Source of the DNA: Leptodactylus fallax
Lineage: Eukaryota; Chordata; Amphibia; Anura; Leptodactylidae
Length of the DNA stretch: 64,000 nucleotides
Assembly: GCA_947044405.1 (NCBI GenBank)
Contig: CAMRHE010000167.1
Location: forward strand, 1,533,001-1,597,000
Direction of reading: 5' to 3'
In this document: positions 1-11,380 of the stretch, in pieces
How the letters are laid out: the number at the start of each line of letters is the position of its first letter
Numbering within the stretch: the first letter of the stretch is position 1
Translations under genes and position numbers: made by a program
The notes under the pieces: model-generated
Seen by the model: only the letters and a program-made list of their open reading frames with translations
Database searches by the model: none
Told to the model about the DNA's origin: nothing

Positions 1-776
1 CCACTATGGTAATAAAGCAATTCACAATTAATTTTTTACTAGTGGAATCTATCACGGGGTAAAGTATATTCAAGTTTACATAAAAGAGATGTAAAATTGT
101 ATCAACAAATAGACTTATTTACGACAGTAGCCATTTTATTTTTTTAAATAAATTTGGTCTATAACTAAAAATTGTTAATATTCTAAGTATTCTATAGTCA
201 AACAAAATAATCATAAAAAAAATGAAAAAGCAAAATAATTCATGTATAAAAGAAAATTATTAAAAACTAAAAATGGCTGCCACCACGGTGGTTTGTACAA
301 AATTCTGAAGGATTATGGATAAGAGCAATGCAAATGTGACTTCTCTCACCCTGCGAGAGTTAAATCTAAAGTATATTTATTAATGCTGTAATTTATGGCT
401 GGATATATAATATCTAATGCTATACAGACCTTATGAAGGCCAATATTTTGGTAAGAGGCGAGTATAAAAATTTTGTTAGGTGTTTTTACTATGAACTTCT
501 ATTTTTCTTCACTGTTTTTATATCTATATTTCTATTTGTTCTTTTTTTCTGAATTAAATTTTAAGTGTCCTAAACATGTCCTGTGTTTTTTTTTTTCTTA
601 GTTTGTTTGAAACTATACGTTAAATATATGATCTCCAACCTATCACTGTTGACAAACTACAACTCCCAGCATTCCCTAACAGCTTAATGCAGGACCTGAA
701 GGGGTGGAGCACCACTCCTATCTTTGGTGGGTTATACTCTTCCCCTTCAGGCCCTGCACTAGGCATGACACATATA
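1..776. other. AT-rich flank without recognisable gene
   Basis: Very AT-rich sequence with homopolymer runs. A short piece around 650-670 carries the 'aactacaactcccagcatt' motif that marks hAT-type relics elsewhere in the window. The open frames here are short and lie in low-complexity or transposon-end sequence. I see no exon. Confidence 0.5.
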
Positions 777-2426
777 CAGTCATATGAAAAAGTTTGGGCA
801 CCCCTATTAATCTTAATCATTTTTAGTTCTAAATATTTGGGTGTTTGCAACAGCCATTTCAATTTGATATATCTAATAACTGATGGACACAGTAATATTT
901 CAGGATTGAAATGAGGTTTATTGTACTAACAGAAAATGTGCAATATGCATTAAACCAAAATTTGACTGGTGCAAAAGTATGGGCACCTCAACAGAAAAGT
1001 GACATTAATATTTAGTAGATCCTCCTTTTGCAAAAATAACAGCCTCTAGTCGCTTCCTGTAGCTTTTAATCAGTTCCTGGATCCTGGATGAAGGTATTTT
1101 TGACCATTCCTCTTTACAAAACAATTCCAGTTCAGTTAAGTTTGATGGTCGCCGAGCATGGACAGCCCGCTTCAAATTATCCCACAGATGTTCAATGATA
1201 TTCAGGTCTGGGGACTGGGAAGGCCATTCCAGAACATTGTAATTGTTCCTCTGCATGAATGCCTGAGTAGATTTGGAGCTGTGTTTTGGATCATTGTCTT
1301 GCTGAAATATCCATCCCCGGCGTAACTTCAAATTCGTCACTGATTCTTGTACATTATTCTCAAGAATCTGCTGATACTGAGTTGAATCCATGCGACCCTC
1401 AACTTTAACAAGATTCCCAGTACCGGCATTGGCCACACAGCCCCAAAGCATGATGGAACCTCCACCAAATTTTACAGTGGGTAGCAAGTGTTTTTCTTGG
1501 AATGCTGTGTTTTTTGGACGCCATGCATAACGCCTTTTTGTATGACCAAATAACTCAATCTTTGTTTCATCAGTCCACAGGACCTTTTTCCAAAATGAAG
1601 CTGACTTGTCCAAATGTGCTTTTGCATACCTCAGGCGACTCTGTTTGTGGCGTGCTTTCAGAAACGGCTTCTTTCACATCACTCTCCCATACAGCTTCTC
1701 CTTGTGCAAAGTGTGCTGTATTGTTGACCGATGCACAGTGACACCATCTGCAGCAAGATGATGCTGCAGCTCTTTGGAGGTGGTCTGTGGATTGTCCTTG
1801 ACTGTTCTCACCATTCTTCTTCTCTGCCTTTCTGATATTTTTCTTGGCCTGCCACTTCTGGGCTTAACAAGAACTGTCCCTGTGGTCTTCCATTTCCTTA
1901 CTATGTTCCTCACAGTGGAAACTGACAGGTTAAATCTCTGAGACAACTTTTTGTATCCTTCCCCTGAACAACTATGTTGGACAATCTTTGTTTTCAGATC
2001 ATTTGAGAGTTGTTTTGAGGAGCCCATGATGCCACTCTTCAGAGGAGATTCAAATAGGAGAACAACTTGCAATTGGCCACCTTAAATACCTTTTCTCATG
2101 ATTGGATACACCTGGCTATGAAGTTCAAAGCTCAGTGAGGTTACAAAGCCAATTTTGTGCTTCAGTAAGTCAGTAAAAAGTAGTTAGGAGTATTCAAATC
2201 AATAAAATGATAAGGGTACCCAAATTTTTGCACCGGTCAAATTTTGGTTTAATGCATATTGCACATTTTCTGTTAGTACAATAAACCTCATTTCAATCCT
2301 GAAATATTACTGTGTCCATCAGTTATTAGATATATCAAATTGAAATGGCTGTTGCAAACACCCAAATATTTAGAACTAAAAATGATTAAGATTAATAGGG
2401 GGTGCCCAAACTTTTTCATATGACTG
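777..2426 (-). mobile_element. Tc1/mariner element A, about 1.65 kb
   Basis: A complete Tc1-like DNA transposon. The ends are inverted copies of each other over about 200 bases (777 to about 990 against about 2222-2426). They begin CAGTCATATGAAAAAG and are flanked by TA dinucleotides at 775-776 and 2427-2428, the usual Tc1 target duplication. One transposase gene sits inside on the minus strand. The long terminal repeats are well matched, which suggests a fairly recent insertion. Confidence 0.95.
1005..2027 (-). pseudogene. Tc1 transposase with one internal stop (element A)
   Basis: The reading frame begins at the ATG at 2027 (MGSSKQLSND) and runs about 340 codons to the stop at 1005-1007, the normal length for Tc1 transposases. 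The N-terminal half holds a paired-like helix-turn-helix region and a GRPRK AT-hook-like motif. The C-terminal half carries the DDE catalytic core: WTDETKIELFG, QQDNDPKH and PDLNIIEHLW, fitting the DD34E pattern. One in-frame TGA at 1674-1676 splits the gene. It sits where related proteins have arginine, so a CGA to TGA change by CpG decay is likely. No frameshift was seen. The copy is probably inactive but young. Confidence 0.9.
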
Positions 2427-2428
2427 TA

Positions 2429-3102
2429 TCAGTTTTTTTTTTTTTTTGGACTGTTAGGCACTGATCACACTTGGAGGATTTCTTTGAGTCAATCAAATTT
2501 TTTGAATCAATTTTTTTTTTTTTATGAAGCCAGAAAATTAAATCACATTTTTAAGTATTTTATTACAATAACTCGATGCCGCCAAAAAGAATAAAAAAAG
2601 TATTTTTGGTATTTTTTAGTTTACTTTACTAATTTATTTGGGGATTATTTTTTGTGCACAGAAAGTCTGAAGTGCAAATGTAAAAATCAATCCAAGGCCA
2701 CAAGGAATGCAGGTAATTGCTGACTATTCATGAGTTACTCGGCAACAGATTTCTGGCTGGAAGGCAACGCAAAATACCAACAAACCAGACAAAGGAGCCG
2801 TAAATCCGAGCTGGAGGTCAGTCCTGTTGCCAAGATACCACAAATGTAAATAATCAGGACAGTAGCTGAAAACTTCACTACACGCCGAGACATGGACCTT
2901 ACATACACTTTTTACTTTCTGAGCATATTTTTTAAACTTTTTTAAATATTGTAATTTTTAATATATTTTGGGAATATTACATTTTGCTTTTTTTTTTTTT
3001 TTTTCAAGTAAACTAGTTCTACTTTTATCTATTTGCTTCAAAGCCAAAACCAGATTCTTTTTTGAGAAGCAAAGGAAATATTTTTATTACTTTTTTCACT
3101 AG
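2429..3102. other. Upstream region of the plus-strand gene
   Basis: Mostly AT-rich with T-runs (2430-2525, 2985-3005). The more complex part, about 2690-2890, contains an X-box-like site at 2734-2746 plus further GGCAAC and GTTGCC half-sites near 2763 and 2827. It may hold the promoter, or be an intron if more 5' exons exist. A pyrimidine run ending in AG at 3101-3102 precedes the first recognised exon. Confidence 0.35.
2734..2746 (+). promoter_or_regulatory. X-box-like RFX site
   Basis: GTTACT-C-GGCAAC matches the RFX X-box consensus (GTNRCC, spacer 0-3, RGYAAC) with one mismatch in the left half and a perfect right half. It lies about 360 bases upstream of the first recognised exon of the plus-strand gene. 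RFX sites mark many cilium and sperm genes. Function here is inference only. Confidence 0.3.
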
Positions 3103-3234
3103 CTTCTGAACATGGAGGCTGGGAAGGCAAGGGTGCCCTCATGGAAGCCAGAGCCAACTCCAGAAAAAATAGGGACAAGTTACTTTCATCAGCTGCTCAA
3201 CAAGAGGATGGTCTTGAATGCCCGGGATGATGTG
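3103..3234 (+). CDS. Plus-strand gene, first recognised exon
   Basis: Acceptor-like pyrimidine run plus AG ends at 3102. The ATG at 3112 opens MEAGKARVPSW. The chosen donor is GTG|gttagt at 3235, phase 0. The open frame continues to a second donor-like site at 3381 (ATAG|gtattg), but that would end in phase 2 and not fit the next exon. The start codon is inferred. Confidence 0.45.
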
Positions 3235-6200
3235 GTTAGTCTTGTGCTTGTGATAACCTTTCTATGTAAGAAGTTTGATTTGATGCCAAAATGGATCGAA
3301 TACCCCTTGGGACCTTTGGCACCTTCTGTAACCAGTTCTGATTATGTGAATGTATTTGTGCCATCTCGTGGTGATCATAGGTATTGCCTTTGTGTAGTTT
3401 TTTTTTTTTTTTTTTTAACTGTAATTTTTATTGTAAAGTAAAACATGTAACAGTAAATGCGCCATAACATATGGCAAAGTAGCGCAACAGGAGCGATACT
3501 GATATGTAAATACATCAAAATAGATATTCTCTTTTAGTTTTTAATATTATCCTTCTAGTTTTATATCTTATGCAACTTTTTAGACAGTGATTTTTTTGTC
3601 AGACATACTGATGATACAATTTCTATTGCTAGGGACACGAGCATAACAATCTCATTTGATAGGCTATTTAATGTACCGTGTAAAAGTATTCAACCCCTTA
3701 AATAGTCAATAGATATATGGTCCCTATGTGGAGGAAAGGGCTTATACTGTGTCCCCGTGACAGTCCTGTTCCTATGATGTCATCTCTGTGTTATCATACT
3801 CTATACTTGACTGCAACCAATCAGAATTCAGAATATAATTTTTCAGGCAGTCATATTGATCTATCTCATTGTCCTCAAGTCAATACGTAAGCTTAGAGTG
3901 GACCATGGGAGGTAGAGATAAAATATTGGAGGCACAAGGACAATTACCCCTTTTGCTCATGCTTTATAATAAATTACATTCTATTCTTTTGCTTTAATGG
4001 TTATAATAATATTGTTTTTGATTTAGAAATCACTTCTGCACAGGCTGATATTCGTGTCTAAGATTTCCCCAAATCTGGCTGATAAGAGAGATCTTGGAGG
4101 TAAATGATAAGTACTGAGTTAGGTTTATTAAAAAAGAAAATATTATAAAATATTTGTGCATATTTTGTTGTAGGCCCATCGTACCTTTATGGGGATGATC
4201 ATATGCAATTTTAACTAGTGTTGGGCACCGAACTATTTTTTTTTTTGGCACTTTTTTTGTAATACTGGCCAATGGACAACTACTCAAAGGTTGGCTTCAG
4301 ATAGAGTTGTCCTCTAATAGTTGACCCAACTATTGACTAATATGGACAGTTTACCAACCTGGTAAATCGCTGTCACACTAAAGGTGCTGCTCTGGCCCTC
4401 CTAGTCCCATAAATGCACATGTGAGTGACGCAGCCAATCACAGGCCTCGGTCTTGAGCAGGTATAACAGATGAGGCCAGTGGGCATATTTGTCATGTCAT
4501 GGCAATTCAACTTGACCACTGGAGCGGCATTACTGGAGTGGCAGTGAATTTACCAGGTAAGAATAAGTTTTGTTTTTAACAAATTGCCTGCTGTTATTCT
4601 ATTATTAAGAAAATCATGGAAAACCCCTTTAAGGACGATATAATGTGTCTGCTGGTGGCCCCAATGAACTACACTATCAGTACCAAAGAAGGTACACCAA
4701 GGCATCCCTTTAAAGATGGTGTTGAACAAGTCCAGGACCCCATTTTTTTGGAATTGATGTTGGTGTTTATGGCTGTTATTGGTTCTGTTTTATATTCTTT
4801 ATATCTCATTTCACAGAATACTGGGAACAACAATTCCAACGCTATAACCAGGGTGAGAATGTCACCGGTCTCCTGCTCTTGTACCCTACATACACCGTTC
4901 ACTGTCTAGAGGTATAAAACTACTCTATGCAATACAAATGAAGTACATACTATAGAGAATCTATGAGGCTGTTGCAGGACCACTGTATAGGGGGCCCAGG
5001 TCTAGTTGGTCCCATTCTCTTTGCTATTGAGTGGAAAAACTCTCCCCATACTTACCAACTCTCTGGAAACGTCTGGGGGCTCCCGCAAAAGGGGTGACCT
5101 CCCAGTGTCCCAGAAGTGTGGCTAAATCTATGGAGTCTGGCACAATGCCCCTGCTGTTAATTATATTATATGTGACATGGGCACTCTATGAGGCGGTCAT
5201 GTCACCAAAAAGAGGCGTAAGTGGCACATTTCGTGTCCACATCACAAAAAAGGAGAGTGTCACGCCCACAAAGGGGGTGGGTCTGTTAAAAGGGGTGTGG
5301 GCATACATAAATTTTATAGCACCCTTCGTGAGCCAGGTCTCCAGGGAAATAACATCTAAAGGTTAGCAAGTATATTCTCTACTCTCCAGGCCTTTAATGG
5401 AAGGCCCAGTTTGTTTTTTTATTATGACATCCCCTCTATTCTATACATGTCACAGACTCCATTATCTAAGTCTACCTGCACTGAGGCATTACACACTTTA
5501 AACCTGTCCACACAGCACTACTTGCACCATAATGTGAATGAGTTAGGCCTTATGCACACGACCAAGTGTGCAGGCAGAGAAGTGTCTGATTTTTTTAGTG
5601 GAATGCACTCGGATGACATCAGAGTGCCATGTAAGTGCTTTGATGTCAATGGGAGGGGTTCTGTTCCATTGTCACGGAGCAGGATAGGACCTACTCTATA
5701 ATTATCGGAATTTAGCATCGGAACCCCCCACATAAGAGCCTCGGGCTCCACACTTGGTTGAATGCATGAGTACAAATTCTGGGATTGCTTACAAGTTGTC
5801 CTAACAGGACATATTTTATTTCAGTCTAGTGGAGATGTCCTCTACTGTGTGATCAGGGATCTTCAACGAATGAAGAAACAAGGGGACAGGTCAGTAGACC
5901 CAGCTTAAGGGGTTGTCTAGAATTAGAAAAACATGGCTGCTTTCTTACAGAAACAGTGCCACACCTGTCTGAAGGTTGCGCCTGGTATTGCAGATCAGCC
6001 ACATTCACCTAAAAGCAGCCGACCTAAATATCAGACACAACCCATAGAGCCGTGGCACTGTTTATAGAAAAAAGTAGCCATGCTCTAGTCCTGCTCAACA
6101 CCTTTAATGACATGAAGACAGTTTGGCCACAATTTTTGAGAGATGTCACACCTACTATTGGTACCAATGGATATCTGACCTTTTATAGCTACCCTCACAT

Positions 6201-8159
6201 GTCAACCTTAAAGATCTTTTTTTACTTTTGACTACATTTTATATTATTTTCTCTCCAGGGCGCTAATATTGGATCCCAAAATTATAGTGATGTCTCATAA
6301 CATCCCCAGTCGCTTGTTTAGTCAGTGGTGCTACAAAGTTTTGGATGTTCCTGGTCAGTACTTGGGAGATAAATTCAGCGAGGAGGCCACGTACGGAATC
6401 ATCAGTGAGTGTATAACCAAGGTACTGAAGATCGGAAAGCATCTCACAAAATACCCCAAGGTCAGTGAATGGGGAAAGGAAGCAAAACTATCAGCAAATA
6501 TAGTAAACTAGCAGAGGAACAAAAACATAAAAACAAAAGTAACAGCAAAAGCCTCTGAGTTTCCCAATAAATTATTGGGAGTCTTTTAATGTAATCTACA
6601 AATATTAGTACTATCCTTTATTTGTCAGTCTATCCAATTATTCTATTTGACTGCTGAATTTACTTGTCCAGGGCTCCAAAAATATCCCACACTCTGTGTT
6701 TGAGAAGATCCCAGAGCTGGTCATACCTCAGACCTCCATCTTACACCTTCTTCAGTGTAAAGATCTGTTGACGCCAGAACAGTTCCTGAAGGTGTATGAC
6801 ACCCCCCTACATATAATGCTGGACAATGGTAAGTCTCCAAATCTCAAAACATAAGAAAGATAGGGCAGCACCTGATACACCGGGTATCAGTTAGGACATT
6901 TTTTGCAGAACATAATATGGGGACCACCATAAGAAGCTGAGGTATAGAAAAATTCTTATGAAACCAGTAATGAAAGTCCTATGAAAGTCATTCAAAAACA
7001 TAAAGGCAAAAAATGTGGAGCTGATGTTTAGGAGATTGCCAGTAGGTGGCACCATGTCATCATCATCAAATACACATCGAAAGACTATTTTTGAGCATCA
7101 TTTCAAAAACATTCATTTTTACCATCTGTGGCTGTAATTAGTTTATCAAAATGACTGATACTGTTGACTTATTAAATTCATAGCCTTTGAGCAATGCCTT
7201 TATTTGATATTTTTGGAGGATCTAGTGGGGCACAAGTTTTTTTTATACTGAAAGTTTTAAGATATATGGGTGAAATTTGCAAAATGCCTGCCATAAATAG
7301 TGTATGTTGAGTCCATATTATTGGTGGGGAGGGTAAATCCTGTTATTTTCTAAACCTGTTTATCTGGTTAAAGGACACGTGTTTGGGAGTTTAAACCAGA
7401 ACACGATGTAGATTTCCGAAATCCAAATGGGGAGGTAAAGTAACGTCTCTGTAGGCTATTAACTCCCAGCATTCTGTGCTTCAGTAGATGCCTTACCATA
7501 GCTCCATGCTGCTCTTGTCTAACTATACTGTAAAGTAGACTGACTTGCTGAAAAGTCTGTATGTTAACCCGAACTACTGCACGTGGCAACTGACATCATA
7601 TTGATATTTATTGAATTGATATATATTGAATTATTTGGGTCACATGGTTAAAAAAAGCAATGGTTTGGTAGGCCCTGTTTCAAGCCTTCTATTAACCATA
7701 TAGCTTTTATTAACCATCACTCCGTTCCTATTTAGATGGTATCTCCACCAAATATCAACAATTCTCCAATTACCTTAATTATACTTACCACACTTTTTTT
7801 ATTCATGGAGAAAGACCACCAAAAAAGCCCAAAAATTTCCAATGCCTGTATGGCAGAACATAGACACACTTAATACAGACATAATAATTTCTATATTTTT
7901 TTTCAATTCTAAGTTAACAATTGCAAAATAATAAATATTAATTGTAAAAAAAAACCTTTATACTAACAAAAATCATTTAAAAATGAACATAGAATAATTG
8001 CAATCTATGTTTAAAAAAATAACATGCATCAGATTAGTAATAAAAAAAAATTCCAGATTTGCTTGGAACTATAACTACTTTTTTTTTTTTTTTTTAACAG
8101 ATCATGTTTGGCCAACCCCAGTTCATTTAACACCTGTAAAAACTCGATCAATTCAATAA
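3112..8159 (+). CDS. Unrecognised single-pass membrane protein gene, 6 exons
   Basis: Six exon segments join in frame: 3112-3234, 4736-4852, 5825-5889, 6259-6460, 6672-6828 and 8101-8159. Together they make exactly 240 codons plus a TAA stop. Junction phases match at every step. The product starts MEAGKARVPSWKPEP, has a hydrophobic span LELMLVFMAVIGSVLYSLYL at about residues 45-65 (a membrane helix), then about 175 mostly soluble residues rich in charged and aromatic positions. Motifs seen include LDPKIIVMSHNIPSRLF, YGIISECITKVLKIGKHL and LLTPEQFLKVYDTPLH. I do not recognise the family and assign no function. The first junction (3234 to 4736) is the least certain, because the donor at 3381 is a possible alternative but breaks the frame at 4736. 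Additional 5' exons are possible. The gene is convergent with ARHGAP44. Confidence 0.6.
4736..4852 (+). CDS. Plus-strand gene, membrane-helix exon
   Basis: Follows gtccag and ends at AGG|gtgaga, phase 0 at both ends. It encodes DPIFLELMLVFMAVIGSVLY and then a polar, asparagine-rich linker. The hydrophobic stretch is long enough for one membrane helix. The upstream pyrimidine tract is weak, so the 5' edge is less certain than the 3' edge. Confidence 0.55.
5545..5775. repeat. Dispersed repeat, second copy at 34430-34620
   Basis: Begins AGGCCTTATGCACACGACC and ends GAATGCATGAG. It lies in an intron of the plus-strand gene and shares several ordered blocks with 34430-34620. Confidence 0.65.
5825..5889 (+). 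CDS. Plus-strand gene exon, 65 bases
   Basis: Acceptor ttatttcag and donor ACAG|gtcagt. It reads SSGDVLYCVIRDLQRMKKQG and ends in phase 2, so the split codon completes to AGG (Arg) with the next exon. Confidence 0.65.
5915..6100. repeat. Dispersed hairpin repeat in the plus-strand gene
   Basis: Carries ACAGAAACAGTGCCACACCT, then GGTATTGCAGATCAGCC and the inverted half. Related copies occur near 13045-13260, 22440-22560, 24840-25070, 28880-28980, 37130-37210 and 63810-63900. A common interspersed family here, of unknown class. Confidence 0.7.
6259..6460 (+). CDS. Plus-strand gene exon, 202 bases
   Basis: Acceptor tttctctccag and donor AAG|gtcagt. It encodes about 67 residues from ALILDPKIIVMSHNIPSRLF to GKHLTKYPK. 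This is the largest and most protein-like exon of the gene, with no low-complexity sequence. Confidence 0.7.
6672..6828 (+). CDS. Plus-strand gene exon, 157 bases
   Basis: Acceptor cttgtccag and donor AATG|gtaagt, a near-consensus site. It encodes GSKNIPHSVFEKIPELVIPQ through VYDTPLHIMLDN and ends in phase 1. Confidence 0.7.
8101..8159 (+). CDS. Plus-strand gene, last coding exon
   Basis: A long T-run ending aacag at 8100 is a strong acceptor. The exon completes a GAT codon and reads HVWPTPVHLTPVKTRSIQ before TAA at 8157-8159. A polyadenylation signal follows 110 bases later. Confidence 0.65.
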
Positions 8160-8270
8160 CGAGAACTCTCGTGGAGTGGAGAGGGAAGTATACGAAGATC
8201 CCCGTCTTATATGAGCCAAGAAAAATTGTATTCCATAAGACTAACTATAAAGACAGTTTTTTAATTTTTA

Positions 8271-8276
8271 AATAAA
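8271..8276 (+). terminator. AATAAA polyadenylation signal of plus-strand gene
   Basis: AATAAA in an AT-rich context 112 bases after the stop codon, followed by A- and T-runs. This fits the end of a short 3' UTR. Other AATAAA-like strings exist nearby in this AT-rich DNA. Confidence 0.5.
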
Positions 8277-8289
8277 TACTAAAAAAAAA

Positions 8290-8819
8290 AAAATGTTTAC
8301 ATTTTTTTTTTCTTTTTACTCATTACCGTATCATGACCCAAATGGGGCTGGCCTCAGCGTTAGAAGGACTAACTACTTTTAGGCCATGCAAAAACTGTTC
8401 TGGGAAATTTGAGAGATTTCCAGTGAAGAAAACTGCCACACATGCTGCAAAAAAAAAAAATGGGAGTAGTTTAAAAATTGTGACGTTTAATTGTTGGGGA
8501 AAAATTGTTAATTGATTTCAAGATAAAAGTATAAAATTTTGAAAATAAAAGGGCAAAAGAAACTGGAATATTTTTGTTAAAAATAAAAAAAAAAAAAAAA
8601 AAAAAAATTAGACTGGAGAGAATTTTTTTCTAAATGTGTAAATGGAGAGAAGGCCTTTCTATCTGAAACATAGTTATGAAAATTGCCCTATCCATATAAA
8701 AAAAAAGGTTAGGAATTAACCACATCATGAAACATGTTTTATTTTATACATATTTATTTTATTTTTTATATAAAAAAGACAACTTTAGAGCATTGGCTCT
8801 TGGGGAAAAAGCTATGGTT
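8290..8819. other. AT-rich spacer between convergent genes
   Basis: Homopolymer-rich sequence, including an A-run at about 8586-8608. There is no credible exon. Minus-strand AATAAA motifs near 8738-8770 could end the ARHGAP44 transcript. Confidence 0.4.
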
Positions 8820-11237
8820 TAGGGCCTGTTGGTGTTACCACAGATGTGTACGCACAGATACAATATAATAATTGGCAGGATTATCACATGTTCAGACACA
8901 ACATATAGGGCATTGCCCCACGTGAAATCCGTAGACCGTACACGCTGAAATACTAAAAAGTTGACGTCAAATTTTCAGCAGTGCATAATCATGAGTCTTG
9001 GGTGTTCCGCAGACGTGTTGCATACATGGTTGGTAGTTCTGTACAACAATACAGTTTTACATGGATAAACATAGTGCCACTAGGGTGAATATTGTGCATA
9101 AGAACCTCCATAGGTAACACATACAGGGTAGTAAATTTTTTTTTTCAAAAAGGAAAAAAAAAAAAAATTGTTTACTCGAGGTTTCAAAATTCACCAAATA
9201 TTTGTAGATTTCTCCTGCTTTACCATAACCATTGTGACCAATGTTTTCAGACACTTTTTCTTATTTTTTTTTGAATAGTCTTTAAAAATTCCACAAGGAT
9301 ATTGTCCACAGTCCATATTTTTAAGGATGAAGGAAAAAATTCTAAACTAGTTTTCATTCACTCTTCCCATAAGTCCAGGTTGAGGATGGGCACTATGGCC
9401 GATGAGAAAGGGAACAGCGTAGGGGAATTTACAATTTTCAATTATCTGGATCATTTAGTCAAATATTTATTTGTTCAAATCGGCAAGTTCACAATATGTT
9501 CAAAGAAAATTATCTTAAACAAAACCAGGTTTTGGCAAGTTTGTTCACAAACATAAAAAAAATAAAAAATAAAAAAAACACATATGGTTTTCTATATGTT
9601 GTTCAACCATTGCTAGAGATAAAATGTAAACATTTCAGTGTGACAGGAAAAATATATATAAAATTGGAGATGAGAGAAGGGATGATTAACTTTTTCTATT
9701 ATTTACAAATATTTTTTGGAAAATACAGACTGATAAAGCCGCATTTTTCTTTCTTTACAATTATACATTAGAATCTTATATAGATAACAAATACATATAT
9801 ACATTATTCAATGCCATATGCTGATTTTTCTCTTTCCTATAATAGACCGTTAACACCTTACCTCATACACTCACGCATACACAAGCAAAAAAAAAAAAAA
9901 AAAAAATTATATAGCAATTTCTCCATAGATATCTATATATAATATTTTTTTAGAAAATATTTTTTTTAATGAATCCCATCAACAGGCCATAGAAACCTCA
10001 CAATATGATATAGGTGATCATATTTATATTAAGTATATATTTTTAGGTAATCTGTCATTTAAAATATGTACAGGCAGCATATTTTTTTTCATATATAATA
10101 TAAATGCGCTTCAAAGGGCGATTTAAAGTTATCCCATTGCATAATGGGTAGAGAAAAAAAAATAAAAATCTTAATTTATTAATGTGGTTAGGAATGTTTC
10201 TAATCAAGCATAAATAAAACTGTGACTGCCAATTAAATAAGTAAAACAATTACATTATTAGATTGTTATTTTTAATAAAATTTGATTATTTTCAGATTTA
10301 CTTAAATCATACATTTCTAGTAAATAAATAATTTGGCACTACTGTCGACTCTTCTAAGTGAGAAATTGCAATTAAAAATGGTAATATATCTTAGACTTTT
10401 TAAATGCCAAATCGAAAAACTAAATTAATAAATCCCTGAATTTCTCAAATTTTTTTTCCCACAAATAAAAAGAAGCTTTCTTCACATAAGACGTACACGC
10501 ACAAAATGAGGACTAAAGAAACATAATCAGACACTCGTATAAAATTAACAAAACACCATTGCTTCTATCAATGTGTTTTAAAACTATAAAACTATATTCC
10601 AAAATGTAAAAAATAAACTCTGTCCATATTAGGAATTGATCATTTTGCAATTTAATTTATAGGGATCGAAGTCTCCAATTTGGCTTATATTTTAAGTGTA
10701 TACATATATTTTTTTTTATTACACAGGGTTGCAAGAAGTACCATAAGGGAAAGCATATATATCCAGTGCCAATTTTTTGAAATTTTCAAATGAAACAGAC
10801 AAAAATATCTCAACAACAAAAATAAAATTCACTCTCCACATAATACATAGTCAAGGCAATAAAGGATCACAGCCTTACACTGCATCATTTATAAGGGAAA
10901 CATTTTTTTTTACTTTACAAGGACCATTAAGATGCTGGTCTAAATATATTGTAAAAAAAAAAGTGTGAAATTTCACCCCTGCTTAGAAGATGAAAATATT
11001 ATATGTACCAGGGTTTCAGGGACATTTCAAATAAAGGGACAATTTTTTAAATTTTCCAGAATTTTTTTTTCCTTTAGTGGGAAAATAATATTCAAAGCCC
11101 TATTGCAGTAAGGCCTACAAAAAAAGGCAAAAATATCCTTTAACAAAGGCACCCCCTGTTAACAGCAGACCGGGGCTCATTTACATATTGGCACAAGTTT
11201 GGCTGTTGATCATGGCGGGCACAAATTGAACTTAGTG
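8820..11237 (-). other. ARHGAP44: Presumed ARHGAP44 3' UTR
   Basis: About 2.4 kb of non-repetitive AT-rich sequence directly downstream of the ARHGAP44 stop codon on the minus strand. No open frames of note and no mobile elements were recognised. Several AATAAA motifs occur on the minus strand (for example 10715-10720, 10175-10180 and about 8740-8770), so the true 3' end cannot be chosen from sequence alone. Extent is inference. Confidence 0.45.
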
Positions 11238-11380
11238 TCAGAGGGCTGTGCTCTCCGATTCCTCATCTGACTCCGTCCTGCCTTCAGCGGCTCGCCTCTG
11301 CTGTTCTTGTTTCATGGCATCCCGTTTCAAGGCAGTATCGATTTCAATGAGAATAGATGGAATGTCAAAATGGATGATAT
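11238..11380 (-). CDS. ARHGAP44: ARHGAP44 exon 21, last exon with PDZ ligand
   Basis: Acceptor ttgctttccag, then IIHFDIPSILIEIDTALKRD (residues 748 on), a basic segment MKQEQQRRAAEGR, an acidic run TESDEE and the terminal SESTAL before TGA at 11238-11240. STAL is a class I PDZ ligand. The start and the last ten residues match the mammalian protein, while the middle differs from the main human isoform as I recall it. Confidence 0.95.

Noticed and set aside
3235..3380. Extension of the first plus-strand exon to the donor at 3381
   Set aside because: It ends in phase 2 while the next supported exon starts in phase 0. Not excluded as an alternative product.
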